This document shows positions 42,313 through 50,922 of a DNA stretch of 64,000 nt, piece by piece. The stretch lies in the NCBI GenBank assembly GCA_966250335.1, contig CBINGZ010000032.1, forward strand, positions 4,367 to 68,366. Direction: 5' to 3'. The notes under the pieces were generated by a model. It did not search any database and had not been told where the DNA came from. It saw only the letters and a program-made list of their open reading frames with translations. The translations under genes and the position numbers were made by a program. How positions within the stretch are numbered: position 1 is the first letter of the stretch; the number at the start of each line of letters is the position of its first letter. Source of the DNA: OLB7 sp966250335 (lineage in GTDB: Bacteria > Bacteroidota > Ignavibacteria > OLB7).

Positions 42313-44649
42313 TCACCGCACCGACTGCTCCACCACGATCTTCACCCGGCGCGATAGAACGCGGCCTTCCGGGAGGTCGTTGTCGAACTCGTCGGTTGTC
42401 GTCCCTGCTCCGACGGTTTCCATCACGGTAGATACGATGCCTTGGTTCGCGATGATCTCCTTCAATGCCGCCGCTACCTTTCTTGCGCGGCGGAGCGAGA
42501 GGCCGGCGTTGTGGTCGTCATCTCCGATCCGGTCGGTGTAACCGGTGACGCCGATCCGTGCCCCTTTTCTGACGGCACGGGCGATCTCCATGAGCACTTC
42601 TTCGTTTCTCGGGGAAATCCCTTCCGAATCGTAGTCGAAGGCGAAGAGGGTGTAAACGCGCCGCTCGCTTTCGCCCGAGACCGTGATATCTCTGCTGACG
42701 ACCCGTTCCCGGCGGTCGAGCCGCAACGGAAGATGGCTCTCGGCACGATACCAGGTTCCTCCCCGGCCGCGCACCGCCAGACGTGCCGTCAGATCCGCGA
42801 GATTCTCCTCGGTTCCCACCTGCCGCCAGTTCAGATCGAGCATCCCCACATCGCTGTCCCTGCTTGTGACGCGGGCAAGCTCTCGCTCGCCAAGGTTCAC
42901 CGCCAGATTCCATTCCTCCACGTCGTCGTTACCGGCGATCGAAGGGGTAATCTTCACGAGCGGCGGCTCTATCCGCTGCTCGACCTGTTCGGTCGCGAGG
43001 GGGGCGAAGAGTTCCGGAGCACCCTCCAGGAAGACGACCATCCGGTTCTCCGAACGGCCGTCGCTATCCTTCTGGCGCGTGGTCGGGTAGTCGGCGGGGA
43101 GCGCCGTGATCGCGACGCGGGAGGGATCGATCGACCATACGTCGCTCAGATACGACCGCACCGATTCGGCCCGTTTCTCCGCGAGCGTCGCAGGCTCGTC
43201 GGCGGATCTGGAACCGGCGATCGTGATCCTGGAGCCGGGGATGCTCCGCATCCTGCCGCCGAGAACGTTCAGCGCGTGCCGATGCGTCTTCATGACCTCC
43301 GGATCGACCAGAGCCTCCAGGGAGAAAGTGTCGGCCGCGCGCGGCGTCAGTCGGTGATATCGTGATGCGATCGACGACGATCCCCTGTCGAAGTAGATCG
43401 AGCGGAGAAGCTCGGTCCGCTGCACATGGAAGATGTCGACCACCTTCACTGTGGCGACGGGGAGGACGGCTCCCGCGGAATCGACCGAGCGGAGATCGAC
43501 TGCAACCGTCAACGTCTGCGGCCCGGCAGGGGGCGGAGCGGCGGAGGGTGGGACGGCAGACGGTAGTGCGGCATCGGATGAACCGGCATCCGATGGATCG
43601 GCATCCGATGGTACTACATCGTCCGATGCGGCAGCCGGCGGATCGGCAGTCGGCAGCGCCGTCGGCGAACGATCGGTTGCCGTGGGAGCGTTCGTCGGAC
43701 GAACGGTCGGATCGGCCTCACGTGGCTGGTTCGCCGGAGATTCCAGCCGTCTTCCGGCCGACAGGCTCACGGAAGGTTCGGTCGGCGGGGAGGAGTCGTG
43801 AGGCTCGATCCCCACTTGTTCCTGCTCTCTTGCGTTCGAACCCAGATCGAATCGCAATGCGACCGAGGCGCGCACCGTCAGGCGTTGCCACGCATAGCCC
43901 TCCACCGGCGACATTGCGGTGAACCTGGCAGTTCCCCGCGGCACCAGGGAGATCTTCGGCGACAGAGGAATATCGTACTCGGCCGAGATCTCGCCGCCGA
44001 TCGATATATCGTTCAATACCAGATCAGGGACGCCGCCGAGCTCACGTTCCCGGCCGCCGTTGGAGAACCTGAACCCGTCGGCCCCGGTCAGCGACTCGGC
44101 CCGTTCGGCCCCGCCGTCGACGCGGAAACCGAACCAGGGACCGGCGAGCAGGGTCAGTCTGTCGGTTGCCTCGTAACGGAGAAGGGTTCCGAGCGTCGCC
44201 GTTCCGAACGTTCCGTTCAGCCGTAGCTCCCTGTCGAGGAACACCGGTGTGCCGAGTCCCGGATCGATGACGACGAGCGGCTCGGAAGGATCGGTCGCAA
44301 TGGTGACGGAGGAGCGTTCGTAGCCGACGATCAGGGAGAGGCCGAGCCCCCCCCCTCGATCGACGAGTCCCGGAAACCCGATTCCGACTCCTGCCGCGAT
44401 ATTGTTCCCGGTCGCGTTCCCGAACGTGCCGCAGCCGGGAGTTCCGTAGGCCGCGACGTCGGCGAAATTCCCCTCGGCCCCGACCCCGGCGAACAGGTCG
44501 AGCAATGGGCCCCGCGTCCCAGGCTGCGCCGTCGCGTATTGGGCCCAGGTCATGGAGAGGAGGGCCGCCGGCAGGAGGGCCGCCGGCAGGAGGGCCGACA
44601 GTTTCTGAAGAGGTCGATTCCGATACTTCGGTCTCATCACCATGCTCAT
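42313..44649 (-). CDS. OmpA-family outer-membrane protein with beta-barrel-like N-terminus
   Basis: A 778-residue protein. Signal peptide in the first 42 residues with the repeated LLPAALLPAALL. An N-terminal barrel-like domain (LLDLFAGVGAEGNFAD to LTVRASVALRFDLGSN, about 45-275) is followed by a Pro/Ala/Ser/Asp-rich linker with DADPSDAGSSDA repeats (about 290-375). There are two OmpA-like peptidoglycan-binding regions, the first degenerate (about 410-550) and the second at about 670-778 (VTGYTDRIGDDDHNAGLSLRRAR). It probably links the outer membrane to peptidoglycan. It begins 3 bases after the stop of the T9SS gene at 44653 and is in one operon with it. Confidence 0.8.
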   Translation of the reverse strand: MSMVMRPKYRNRPLQKLSALLPAALLPAALLSMTWAQYATAQPGTRGPLLDLFAGVGAEGNFADVAAYGTPGCGTFGNATGNNIAAGVGIGFPGLVDRGGGLGLSLIVGYERSSVTIATDPSEPLVVIDPGLGTPVFLDRELRLNGTFGTATLGTLLRYEATDRLTLLAGPWFGFRVDGGAERAESLTGADGFRFSNGGRERELGGVPDLVLNDISIGGEISAEYDIPLSPKISLVPRGTARFTAMSPVEGYAWQRLTVRASVALRFDLGSNAREQEQVGIEPHDSSPPTEPSVSLSAGRRLESPANQPREADPTVRPTNAPTATDRSPTALPTADPPAAASDDVVPSDADPSDAGSSDAALPSAVPPSAAPPPAGPQTLTVAVDLRSVDSAGAVLPVATVKVVDIFHVQRTELLRSIYFDRGSSSIASRYHRLTPRAADTFSLEALVDPEVMKTHRHALNVLGGRMRSIPGSRITIAGSRSADEPATLAEKRAESVRSYLSDVWSIDPSRVAITALPADYPTTRQKDSDGRSENRMVVFLEGAPELFAPLATEQVEQRIEPPLVKITPSIAGNDDVEEWNLAVNLGERELARVTSRDSDVGMLDLNWRQVGTEENLADLTARLAVRGRGGTWYRAESHLPLRLDRRERVVSRDITVSGESERRVYTLFAFDYDSEGISPRNEEVLMEIARAVRKGARIGVTGYTDRIGDDDHNAGLSLRRARKVAAALKEIIANQGIVSTVMETVGAGTTTDEFDNDLPEGRVLSRRVKIVVEQSVR
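44558..44599. repeat. 15-bp tandem repeat in a signal-peptide coding region
   Basis: AGGAGGGCCGCCGGC is repeated at 44558-44572 and 44573-44587, with a third partial copy to 44599. On the minus strand it encodes the LLPAA repeats in the hydrophobic core of the OmpA-family signal peptide. Each unit adds exactly five codons. Confidence 0.9.
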
Positions 44650-44652
44650 GAA

Positions 44653-46113
44653 TCATCGTGTGATGAATACCGGAGCGGTCGTCACTTCGACGCCGTCGTT
44701 CAGCCGCAGCACATAGATCCCCGGGGCTAGAAGACCGCAGGGGATCGTGGCCGTCTGCTCTTCATGGCCGTCGGGGGAGAGCTCGGCCGTGCCGACCACC
44801 GACCCGTTCATATCGTACATCGACAGTATCGCCGAGAGTCCGGGAGTACGGGCGCAGCGGGTCGAGACGTTCGTCGAGATCGGATCGTAGGCGACGGAAC
44901 GGAACGCGGTGCGTCGAAGGAAGGCGAAGTCGCGACCCAGATCGCAGCCGGTCAGTTCCACAAGTCCGTTCTCCCTCCCGGCCACGGCGATGCCGGGGAG
45001 CGTGGCCGTGCCGATCACGACCCGGTTGAGCGCCTGTCCGGTACTGAGTCCCATCAGGTTCAGTTCGAAGAGGAGATCGTCGTTCAAAGAAGGAAGGTTC
45101 GCGGGACGTTCGACGACGAGATTCCCGTTCGGCCCGCGCGTCAGCGTCATCCCCGTGGAGGGACCGGTGACCGATTGCGCGTAGAGCGCGGCGGGATCGA
45201 CCGTCAGCTCGATGCGATATTCAATCAGTTTCTCGTCGGTGTCGAGCGGCGGGTCGAGTCGCATCCGCAGCCGCACGGGATCGCCGACGGCAGCCGCCGC
45301 CGTATCGAGCAGAAGTCTGTGCTGCTTGAGGACGGGGAGCTTGGGGAGCCCCCGGCCGCGCAGAGGAATGAAGTTCCGGTCGTTGATCTGAAGGGTATCC
45401 TCGGCATCGCCCAGAGTCTGGGGGCAGAAGCGGAGGGTGATCGCCGTGCTGTCTCCTCCGGCGATCAGGGAATCGGGCCTGTAGCTTCCGATGCCGAATC
45501 CGGTCGTTCCGTTCAGCAGCTGGAGGAGGCAGATCCTGGCGGAGTCGATATCCGCGCTCCTGGCGTTCCGGACGTAGAACGTCGTATCACGACAGGTATC
45601 GAGAGGTGTGGAGGGGAATTCGACCGCGTCCAGGGTTCTGAGGTCGCTCCGTACGCTGCGTCCGAACATCCCGAACCTGAACCATCCCAGAGTCGATCCT
45701 CCCGGTCTCGGAACCAGATCGTACCAGGAGAAGTAGTATCCGGTATCGGTCGGGCAGAACCGGACCACAAGCTGCACGGTATCTCCCGCTCCTATCAGCC
45801 TCTCGTCGAGCTGCGGCACGATGAGCTTGTCGGATAGATAGGGGTTCCAGGGCTGGATGGAATCGATCCGGATGGCGAAGCTGCTGACGTTCGTGATCAC
45901 GATCGTATCCAGGGCGCAGGTCCCGACGCAGACCCGGCCGAAGTCGAGCGTATCGGGGGTGAGGACGAGCTCACCGGCCGCCGGCGCTCCCGGAATTCCA
46001 TTCTCCTGCCCGCGAACGGTCACGGCGGAGAAGAGGAGAAGCAGGCCGATCAGGAGGGCCACGGTTCTCGGGATCTGTACAACGAGGATCGACATGCGCA
46101 GCGGGCGTCTCAT
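44653..46113 (-). CDS. Choice-of-anchor-D protein with T9SS-type C-terminal domain
   Basis: A 486-residue secreted protein. Signal peptide 1-35 (TVALLIGLLLLFSAVTVRGQ). Two choice-of-anchor-D modules follow, at about 48-150 (ELVLTPDTLDFGRVCVGTCA) and 155-255 (RTLDAVEFPSTPLDTCRDTT), with Cys pairs that could bond. A cohesin-like beta domain is at about 260-395, and a C-terminal sorting domain at about 405-486 (SVAYDPISTNVSTRC, LSMYDMNGSVVGTAEL, LLAPGIYVLRLNDGVEVTTA). It is first in an operon with the OmpA-family gene. An alternative start is the Met at residue 7 (ATG at 46093-46095). Confidence 0.8.
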   Translation of the reverse strand: MRRPLRMSILVVQIPRTVALLIGLLLLFSAVTVRGQENGIPGAPAAGELVLTPDTLDFGRVCVGTCALDTIVITNVSSFAIRIDSIQPWNPYLSDKLIVPQLDERLIGAGDTVQLVVRFCPTDTGYYFSWYDLVPRPGGSTLGWFRFGMFGRSVRSDLRTLDAVEFPSTPLDTCRDTTFYVRNARSADIDSARICLLQLLNGTTGFGIGSYRPDSLIAGGDSTAITLRFCPQTLGDAEDTLQINDRNFIPLRGRGLPKLPVLKQHRLLLDTAAAAVGDPVRLRMRLDPPLDTDEKLIEYRIELTVDPAALYAQSVTGPSTGMTLTRGPNGNLVVERPANLPSLNDDLLFELNLMGLSTGQALNRVVIGTATLPGIAVAGRENGLVELTGCDLGRDFAFLRRTAFRSVAYDPISTNVSTRCARTPGLSAILSMYDMNGSVVGTAELSPDGHEEQTATIPCGLLAPGIYVLRLNDGVEVTTAPVFITR

Positions 46114-46165
46114 GCGTATGTGAATATCGGCGGGCGGAGGAAATTCCGTTCCGCCCCTGTCTCCA

Positions 46166-46171
46166 TATAAT
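46166..46171 (+). promoter_or_regulatory. TATAAT -10-like element before ECF sigma gene
   Basis: TATAAT occurs in the 188-base divergent gap, 131 bases before the sigma ATG. No convincing -35 partner was found, so this is only a weak candidate. Confidence 0.25.
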
Positions 46172-46301
46172 GCGGCATACCGGTAACACGCGGGAAGGGC
46201 GCCGCATCACACGTTCCCGAAAAAAGCTGTGTGACGTTCCGCTCCCCTTGCGTGTAAGTATGCTACGCGGGAGTCTCGAGCCGCGAAAACTCGGTAGAAC
46301 G

Positions 46302-46943
46302 ATGAACAGAGCCTACGAACAGTTGGAAGCAGCGAAATCAGACGCACGGTTGAAAGGACCGCACGGCGACGACTTCCTCCTGTTCTCAAGGTTCCTGAAC
46401 GGCGACGATCACGCTTTTATGGAGCTGTTCGACCGCCATACCCACCGTATCTACCTCTACTGCCTGAAGTTCCTCGGCGACCGGGAACAGGCGGAAGATA
46501 TCATGCAGGATGTCTGGGAGAAAGTAATCAAGCTCCGCGAGGAGGGGAAGAAGGCTCCCCCCAACCCCGTCGGACTGATTCTCACGATCGCGCGGAACCG
46601 ATGTCTGAATCTGATCCGCGATCGCCGGCGGCTTTCATCGCTGGAGGATGTGAGTGAGCATCAGCATCCGGTCGAGACGATCCGTGAGATGTCGCAGATG
46701 GAGGAGCTGGCGGTCACCGCTCTGGCGAAGCTCCCCGTATCGCAGCGCGAGGTGCTGGTGCTCCATGTCTACTCCGGCTTCCGGTTCGACGAGATCGCGG
46801 AGATGCTGGGGGAGCCGGTGGGGGCCATACGGACACGCGCCTGGCGGGGAAGGCTCACGCTGGGAAAGATAATCTCCTCCCTGCTGGAACTGGACGGTGG
46901 GGACGAGAACGATATGAAGCTATATGAACCGGAAGGAGAATAG
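46302..46943 (+). CDS. ECF-type RNA polymerase sigma factor
   Basis: A 213-residue sigma70-family factor from the ATG at 46302. Region 2: FNRHTHRIYLYCLKF-like stretch FMELFDRHTHRIYLYCLKFL, GDREQAEDIMQDVWEKVIKL and PVGLILTIARNRCLNLIRDR. Region 4: ALAKLPVSQREVLVLHVYSG then DEIAEMLGEPVGAIRTRAWR, a helix-turn-helix. Regions 1 and 3 are missing, so it is ECF type. The downstream gene, after 2 bases, encodes a membrane protein that may be its anti-sigma factor. It is divergent from the T9SS/OmpA operon, a possible target. Confidence 0.92.
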   Translation: MNRAYEQLEAAKSDARLKGPHGDDFLLFSRFLNGDDHAFMELFDRHTHRIYLYCLKFLGDREQAEDIMQDVWEKVIKLREEGKKAPPNPVGLILTIARNRCLNLIRDRRRLSSLEDVSEHQHPVETIREMSQMEELAVTALAKLPVSQREVLVLHVYSGFRFDEIAEMLGEPVGAIRTRAWRGRLTLGKIISSLLELDGGDENDMKLYEPEGE

Positions 46944-46945
46944 AT

Positions 46946-47719
46946 ATGGCACGGAACGATTATGAGGCGTTGCTGGAACGCTACGTCAACGGCACGCTCT
47001 CGGCGGCGGAGGAGGAGGAGTTCTTCATCCATGTGGCGCTGAACCGGGAGCTGCGCAACGATCTCAAGGCGCAGCGGATTCTTCAGGATGCGATGCAGAA
47101 GGATCGCAACGCGGAACCGGTGCAGCACACGGCGCTCAGGTCGCGGGTCGCGGAGACGCTTGCAGCATCGCCGGCCGTCGCCTCGAATCCGGAGCAGACC
47201 TTCTCCGGGGCCGGGGCCCGGGAAGCCGTTGCCGGCGGGCCCGGCTGGGCGATCGGGACCGGGCTGATCGCAGTTGCAATTGTTGCGATATTATTCTCCT
47301 TCTCGATTTTTTCCTCGTCGGATTCCTCTGTCGACAGCGAGGACGCGTCCGCCCGTCCCGGCTCCGTTAAAACGGCACCCGTTCCCTTCGATCGTGAAGA
47401 ACGATCGGGGGGAAACGGAGCGGAGCCGGAGGCGGTGCGGCGCAGTCCCGATATCGGCACACGATCCGACGCGGTTCCGGCGCCCGCCGGCGCGGCCGTC
47501 CCGAGCGCGTCATCGGGAGCCGACGCCCGGCGCTCCCCGGAGCGCCCGTCGGCCGACGACGGCGCGATCGATCGCGTTAATCCGCCGGCGACCGCGGCCG
47601 ACCGAAATATATCGCATGAAGATGACTCGGCCGTTCGTCGATCGACGAGAACGGGCAACGATTCCGTCCCGATGAGACTTCAGCTTGATTTCGACACCAG
47701 CAGAATGAAGCCTCGCTGA
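46946..47719 (+). CDS. Putative anti-sigma factor (single TM)
   Basis: A 257-residue protein: residues 1-45 (YEALLERYVNGTLSAAEEEEFF and NRELRNDLKAQ) resemble the cytoplasmic domain of anti-sigma factors that bind ECF sigma factors. One TM helix lies at about 95-118 (IGTGLIAVAIVAILFSFSIF), and the rest is a Pro/Ser/Asp/Arg-rich extracytoplasmic tail of low complexity with no clear fold. GGAAGGAGAA before the ATG is a good Shine-Dalgarno sequence. Release of the sigma factor by a cell-envelope signal is inferred from family practice. Confidence 0.75.
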   Translation: MARNDYEALLERYVNGTLSAAEEEEFFIHVALNRELRNDLKAQRILQDAMQKDRNAEPVQHTALRSRVAETLAASPAVASNPEQTFSGAGAREAVAGGPGWAIGTGLIAVAIVAILFSFSIFSSSDSSVDSEDASARPGSVKTAPVPFDREERSGGNGAEPEAVRRSPDIGTRSDAVPAPAGAAVPSASSGADARRSPERPSADDGAIDRVNPPATAADRNISHEDDSAVRRSTRTGNDSVPMRLQLDFDTSRMKPR

Positions 47720-47747
47720 CCGCCCGGTCCCACTGAACGATTCCCTC

Positions 47748-47772
47748 GCCCGGACCTTTCTTCGGTCCGGGC
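47748..47772 (+). terminator. Hairpin after anti-sigma gene
   Basis: GCCCGGACC (47748-47756) pairs with GGTCCGGGC (47764-47772) around the loop TTTCTTC. A second hairpin with a T run follows at once. Confidence 0.55.
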
Positions 47773-47777
47773 ATGGC

Positions 47778-47815
47778 GACGAAGTCCCGAACTCCCCCGG
47801 GGCTTCGTCTTTTTC
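47778..47815 (+). terminator. Rho-independent terminator
   Basis: GACGAAG (47778-47784) pairs with CTTCGTC (47803-47809), with a GC-rich inner part, followed by TTTTTC. This is the main terminator of the sigma/anti-sigma operon. Confidence 0.75.
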
Positions 47816-47825
47816 TTGTCGGTGA

Positions 47826-47869
47826 GATGTGGAAGTGAGAAGGAGTTTGCGATGTGGAAGTGAGAAGGA
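47826..47869. repeat. Two-copy 25-base-period direct repeat
   Basis: GATGTGGAAGTGAGAAGGA occurs at 47826-47844 and again at 47851-47869. It lies in the non-coding stretch between the anti-sigma and T9SS genes. Confidence 0.8.
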
Positions 47870-48006
47870 AGTGGACGCAGGAAGGAATTGTGTCCCCAAT
47901 AGGCTCGCGAAAGGAGGGCCCGCGTATAGCGGAAAATACCTTCCAACGGAGACCGGCTCCCGTAGGGAGCGCCCATATGTAGCTGAAGACGATTCTTTTT
48001 TCTTGA

Positions 48007-48072
48007 AGCGCCGTAGGTGCGTACCATTCTTCCCTTCCGCGGAAATGAAGAATGGTACGCACCTACGGCGCT
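48007..48072. repeat. Perfect 26-bp inverted repeat (66-base hairpin element)
   Basis: Bases 48007-48032 and 48047-48072 are exact reverse complements (AGCGCCGTAGGTGCGTACCA at the left end), separated by 14 bases that contain the palindrome TTCCGCGGAA. Flanking shorter hairpins at 47956 and 48111 share the CTACGG/CCGTAG core. This looks like a REP- or MITE-type dispersed element. Confidence 0.85.
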
Positions 48073-48130
48073 AATGATTATTGGGGGGCTACTGTTGCTA
48101 CATCTGGTTCGCCCCTACGGGGCTGGCAGA

Positions 48131-48370
48131 AGGGGAATTCGTCGGTTCGGGGTTGACAGGGAATCCGTTGGCTCTGGGCCGGCAGGAGGGAAACTCGTTG
48201 GTTTCGAGGCTGGAGGATGGAGGATTCCTCGGCTTCGAGGGTGAATGGGGGATGGGGATATCATTTATGGATCTGGAAGAACGGGGATGTATCGGTTTCG
48301 GAACCGGAGGAAGGGAAAATTATCGGCCTTGGAGCCGGAAGAAGAGAAATCCACCGTTGACATGGCCCGG
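48131..48370. repeat. Degenerate ~30-bp tandem repeats
   Basis: About eight units with a loose consensus GGAAATCGTCGGTTTCGGG followed by CCGGAGGA follow each other (for example GGAATCCGTTGGCTCTGGGC, GGAAACTCGTTGGTTTCGAG, AAATTATCGGCCTTGGAGCC). Unit length is near 30 bases, equal to ten codons. There are no unique spacers, so this is not a CRISPR array. Confidence 0.6.
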
Positions 48371-48561
48371 AGAGAGGCTGGAACAACAGATGTTAATTTT
48401 GAAATACAAATATCGTGAAAAGATTCACTCGGTCCCGTGTGATGTTTTGCGCTGTTGCCGTGTTAGCTCCCTGAAGGCGTCGTCGCCGACGCGCCGGGAA
48501 CTGGATCATGATCGCGAACCGACGTCAACAGAATACATACACGTAATCTGAGGAAGATGAG

Positions 48562-50832
48562 ATGAAATTCAATCGCTTACTGAGGCATGCATTGCTGGCG
48601 CTTATCGCCCTGGCGACATGCTGGACGACGGCTACCGCCGCCGCTCCCGGGGCGCCGCAGGGACTCCAGGCAATGAGTCTGGGGGACACGAAGTTCCGTC
48701 TGACATGGACCGCCGGAGAGGGAGGATCGGCCGACGGGTTCTCCGTCTGGATGGCGAACGGGATCACGACCGATCCCGCGCAGTTCTCACGTATCTCGAA
48801 GGAGTCGATGACGAGATACAACTCGATGATCTCCACCGACAGCCTGACCCAGACCCTCGGAAAGTCGCCGGGAGGGACCGTCGGCATGTTCTGGTTCACC
48901 ACCGCCGCGCTGGCCGAGGGGGACTACTCGTTCTATGTGACGGCCGAGAACGGCGACGGAGTCGGCGCCAGCCCGATCGTTCACGGGTCGCTGAAGGTCC
49001 TGCCTGCGCTCAACATCGTCTCCAGGCCGCAGACGAACGGATGGATCGGGAGCCGATATCTGTATCGCATAGAGACCGACCTGGAGGATACGAGCAAGCC
49101 GGTGACCTACATGCTCCTCTCCGGTCCCGGCGGCAACGACAACAGCGGGTTCATCAGCGGCAACACGATCGATTTCATTCCGGAGAACCCGGGCCGGTAT
49201 ACGATGCGGGTGCAGGCGTTCGTTGCCGGCATGAAGCCGGCGGTTCAGGAGTGGGAGCTGGTGATCGGCTCCTGCACCGTGCCGGGCGTCGTGACCGGTA
49301 CCGTCAAGGATGATCAGGGAAATCCCGCGACCGACGTCAAGGTCACCGCGGTTCCCGTCGTGAACATTCCGGGCACCATCTGGTACGGTGAGGAGATCAG
49401 CACGAGCGTCGAGAACGGTTCGTACAATCTCTCGCTGGAGTCAGGTTCCTATCTGATCTACGTGAGCGGCGACGGAATCATGAAGCAGTACTATCCGAGC
49501 GGCTCGACGCAGGAGCAGGGGCGCCCCATCATGGTCGCCTGCAGCACCGCCACCAGGATCGACTTCAACGTGGAGCCTTATGTCGAGATCAATTATCACT
49601 CCATCTCCGGCACCGTCACCGACGCCGCGAGCGGTGATCCGATCGAGAAGATGATGGTGCTCGCCTACGGTCTCGACGCGACGGGAAGAACCCAGTACGG
49701 AATGGACTTGACCGACGCGAACGGGAACTACACCATCGAGAAGCTGCCGGACGTCTGCACCTACATCGTTCAGACCAGATCGGAGTACGATACTGCTTCC
49801 AACGGCGTCGTACGTGAGAGATATCTGGCCCAGTTCTACGACCATGTCCCGACCCGTGAGGAGGCGACGTCGCTCACCCTGACGGGCGATCTGACGGGTA
49901 TCGACTTCGGATTGACGAAGCGGGGCGAATATTCCAACGGAGTCTCCGGTGTGCTTCAGAACAGCACCGGCGCGGGTATCAGCGGACGGATCGTCCTGCT
50001 CCCCGTCTCCTCGGAGCTGCGCGGCACCATAGGGGGCCAGCTCATGACGGAAACCGACGGAACCTTCAGCCTCGAGAATGTGGCGCCGGGCGATTATATC
50101 GTCTACGGAATTCCTGAAAGCCGCTCGTATGTGGCGGCCTACTACAACGCGAACGGCACGGCCGTGACGGTCTGGGCCGACGCCTCGCTCGTCACCGTCT
50201 CCGGCGACGCCATGACCACGGGGGTTACGGTGATTCTCTCGGATCGCGAGACGGGTGGAACCGCCAAGCTCTCGGGAGTCGTCTCCGCGAACGTCGGCCG
50301 GATCAAGTCGGGGGGAAGCTCTCCGCAGTCCGACAAGCCGGTCTCCGGCGCGGGTATCACCATCGTCAGGAACGGCGTGGTGGCCGACCAGGCGACGAGC
50401 GACGCGCTGGGCCGTTTCGAGCTGACGGAAGTGCCGAGCGGCACCGTCACCGTCATCGTCGACAAGCCGGGCTACGATGTCTACAGAGCCGAGCTGACGA
50501 TCGACGAGGAGAATCCGCTCGATATCAACGTGCCGCTCAGCGTGAGCGGGACGAGCGGTGTGGAGCGGGAAGGAATAAAGAGCATCGAGGTTGCAGTATC
50601 TCCCAATCCGATCATATCGAACGGAATGATCACGTTCGAGGCGGATGGATCGACGGCGCGCGTTCACCTGGTGGATGTCATGGGTCGCGAGGTCCGTTCG
50701 TTCGAGGTCGGCACTGCCGCGGGTCGTACCACGGTGGAGCTCGATGTGCGCGGAATGGCGAGCGGGATCTACTACGTTCGTGTCATGACGGCGAAGTCGA
50801 TACGGACGGTTCCGGTGGAGATCGTTCGTTGA
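48562..50832 (+). CDS. Secreted multi-domain protein (FnIII, carboxypeptidase-regulatory repeats) with T9SS sorting domain
   Basis: A 756-residue protein. Signal peptide 1-27 (LLALIALATCWTTATAAA). FnIII-type domain about 28-150 (PQGLQAMSLGDTKFRLTW), then a cadherin/Ig-like module (about 155-240), then three carboxypeptidase-regulatory-like modules (starting GVVTGTVKDDQGNPATDVKV, HSISGTVTDAASGDPIEKMM and GVSGVLQNSTGAGISGRI), then one more near 590. The T9SS type-A domain is at about 675-756 (VAVSPNPIISNGMITFE, VHLVDVMGREVRSFEV, MASGIYYVRVMTAKS). The last 420 residues are paralogous to the next gene. GAGGAAGATGAG before the ATG gives a Shine-Dalgarno sequence. Confidence 0.85.
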   Translation: MKFNRLLRHALLALIALATCWTTATAAAPGAPQGLQAMSLGDTKFRLTWTAGEGGSADGFSVWMANGITTDPAQFSRISKESMTRYNSMISTDSLTQTLGKSPGGTVGMFWFTTAALAEGDYSFYVTAENGDGVGASPIVHGSLKVLPALNIVSRPQTNGWIGSRYLYRIETDLEDTSKPVTYMLLSGPGGNDNSGFISGNTIDFIPENPGRYTMRVQAFVAGMKPAVQEWELVIGSCTVPGVVTGTVKDDQGNPATDVKVTAVPVVNIPGTIWYGEEISTSVENGSYNLSLESGSYLIYVSGDGIMKQYYPSGSTQEQGRPIMVACSTATRIDFNVEPYVEINYHSISGTVTDAASGDPIEKMMVLAYGLDATGRTQYGMDLTDANGNYTIEKLPDVCTYIVQTRSEYDTASNGVVRERYLAQFYDHVPTREEATSLTLTGDLTGIDFGLTKRGEYSNGVSGVLQNSTGAGISGRIVLLPVSSELRGTIGGQLMTETDGTFSLENVAPGDYIVYGIPESRSYVAAYYNANGTAVTVWADASLVTVSGDAMTTGVTVILSDRETGGTAKLSGVVSANVGRIKSGGSSPQSDKPVSGAGITIVRNGVVADQATSDALGRFELTEVPSGTVTVIVDKPGYDVYRAELTIDEENPLDINVPLSVSGTSGVEREGIKSIEVAVSPNPIISNGMITFEADGSTARVHLVDVMGREVRSFEVGTAAGRTTVELDVRGMASGIYYVRVMTAKSIRTVPVEIVR

Positions 50833-50859
50833 CAGCCGGACTCACCCCGGCGTGAAGAG

Positions 50860-50892
50860 ACCCGGCGGACTGACCCTCCGCCGGGTTTCGTT
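50860..50892 (+). terminator. Rho-independent terminator
   Basis: ACCCGGCGGA (50860-50869) pairs perfectly with TCCGCCGGGT (50877-50886), followed by TTCGTTT. It separates the two T9SS paralogues. Confidence 0.8.
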
Positions 50893-50922
50893 TATCGATT
50901 CAATCCGCAGAAGGAGCTTATC

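Larger units (their letters stand above)
47816..48561. other. Repeat-rich region without a supported gene
   Basis: This stretch of about 750 bases holds the 25-base direct repeat (47826), a small hairpin GCTCCC-GTA-GGGAGC (47956), a perfect 26-base inverted repeat (48007-48072), another hairpin GCCCC-TAC-GGGGC (48111) and about eight degenerate 30-base units (48131-48370). A reading frame from 48081 to 48551 exists, but its composition is dictated by the repeats and no start signal is clear. Confidence 0.6.

Noticed and set aside
48131..48370. CRISPR array
   Set aside because: Units are contiguous and degenerate, without unique spacers of even length and without cas genes.
48081..48551. Reading frame of 156 codons over the 30-base repeats
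   Set aside because: Its sequence follows the repeat units and the hairpin next to it; no ribosome site, domain or conserved end. Kept only as a possible remnant.
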